Below, one piece after another: positions 63,627-64,000 of a stretch of 64,000 nucleotides of DNA (position 1 is the first letter of the stretch; each line of letters opens with the position of its first letter). Source of the DNA: CAVXFB01 sp963760935. GTDB taxonomy: Bacteria; Planctomycetota; Planctomycetia; Pirellulales; Thermoguttaceae. Position numbers and translations under genes: made by a program. The stretch is from the NCBI GenBank assembly GCA_963760935.1, contig CAVXFB010000002.1, forward strand, positions 1-64,000. The letters run 5' to 3'. The notes below the pieces were generated by a model. The model was not told where the DNA came from and did not search any database. It saw nothing but the letters and a program-made list of their open reading frames with translations.

Positions 63627-64000
63627 ATGACCGAGCCAACCCCGCAGCAACCGGCAACCACCGAGGCGGCCCTCGAAGCCGCCCGCCGCGAGAAACTGCG
63701 CAAAATAAGCGACATGGGCATCGACCCATGGGGCGCGCGATTCGATGGCCACCAGCCGATCGGCCAGATCCGCGCCCGCGAAGGCGAAATCGTTGCCGAA
63801 GTGGCAACGGAGGCGTCGAAAGGGGACAGTCCCATTTTTGCTGGCACGAAAATTGGGACAGTTCCCCCGCCCGAACAGCATGGCCCAAAGGTCCGCGCGG
63901 CAGGCCGAATCGTCTTGCGTCGTCCCTCAGGCAAGGTCAATTGGCTGCAAGTCCGTGACTGGACCGGCACCATCCAGGTAATGATTGGCAAGGCCCAGGT
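63627..64000 (+). CDS. lysS: Lysyl-tRNA synthetase, 5' part (continues beyond window)
   Basis: Starts ATG 63627 and is still open at the window end (124 residues). EAALEAARREKLRKISDMGIDPWGARFDGHQPIGQIRAREGEIV is the class II LysRS N-terminal extension and OB-fold start; VRAAGRIVLRRPSGKVNWLQVRDWTGTIQVMIGKAQ follows. Between them is an unusual segment, about residues 64-84 (SKGDSPIFAGTKIGTVPPPE), encoded by a palindromic repeat in frame. LysRS charges tRNA-Lys. Confidence 0.85.
   Translation, partial: MTEPTPQQPATTEAALEAARREKLRKISDMGIDPWGARFDGHQPIGQIRAREGEIVAEVATEASKGDSPIFAGTKIGTVPPPEQHGPKVRAAGRIVLRRPSGKVNWLQVRDWTGTIQVMIGKAQ
63822..63867. repeat. Palindromic repeat inside lysS
   Basis: GGGGACAGTCCCATTTTT (63822-63839) and, after 8 bp, GAAAATTGGGACAGTTCCCC (63848-63867), an imperfect inverted repeat of the same GGGGA..TCCCC type found near apbE. 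It sits within the lysS coding frame without breaking it. Confidence 0.75.

Noticed and set aside
1..64000. CRISPR arrays
   Set aside because: No series of regularly spaced direct repeats was seen; the only clustered repeats are the four palindromes, whose arms differ.

Overview
The window looks like a planctomycete chromosome (Pirellula-type), judged from gene content alone: a DUF1580 protein, a cyclase-repeat/ExbB/ExbD/TPR secretion-type operon, a lipoprotein of the formylglycine-generating-enzyme fold, and GGGGA..TCCCC palindromic intergenic repeats. It is GC-rich. It divides into three parts.

(1) Positions 1-31,622 are the right-hand part of a prophage or related integrative element. A tyrosine integrase (30267-31502) lies against the 3' end of a tRNA-Val(CAC) gene (31623-31696), the likely attachment target; the other end is left of the window. 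Reading leftwards: integrase, a PIN toxin-like protein with a partner gene, a ribbon-helix-helix regulator with paired operators and a leaderless-type promoter, replication genes (DUF1580 protein, primase-helicase), a CsrA-like protein, a defence-type operon (C5 cytosine methyltransferase, HD protein, ORC/CDC6-like ATPase, unknown Rossmann-like protein, vsr remnant), a ParB-methyltransferase, and a DUF1937 protein. A plus-strand cargo block follows (HARE-HTH protein, amidoligase, class II glutamine amidotransferase, excisionase-like HTH). Then comes the minus-strand packaging and head block (terminase, zinc ribbon, a beta-helix lipoprotein moron with its own terminator, portal, protease-capsid fusion, cement protein, connectors). 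The tail end is cut by a second mobile element whose last gene, a tyrosine recombinase of the recombinase-in-trio type, fills 1-864.

(2) Positions 31,700-55,370 are mostly core chromosome: two TatA-like proteins, the cyclase-repeat/ExbD/ExbB/TPR cluster, an ABC-F ATPase, an FGE-like lipoprotein, ApbE, a PDZ protein, DnaA, a sugar transporter, cyclophilin, RsmD, a cupin, a large secreted protein and GreA.

(3) Positions 55,494-63,184 look like a 7.7-kb genomic island between a degenerate 3' fragment of tRNA-Ala and the intact tRNA-Ala(CGC). It carries a membrane spermidine-synthase-like protein, a TPR membrane protein, four palindromes of 32-68 bp (three perfect, one with a 2-nt centre) sharing one core, and a convergent AbiEi/AbiEii pair. 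lysS starts at 63627 and carries an in-frame palindromic repeat.

About 17 genes or remnants can be read through only if one base is added or removed, while both sides of the break remain open and family-like. I treat these as single genes with a frameshift. Sequencing or assembly indels are the simplest explanation, but real decay of the element is possible. The most interesting signals are the four same-core palindromes, the defence operon, the repeat inside lysS, and the tRNA-Ala island.
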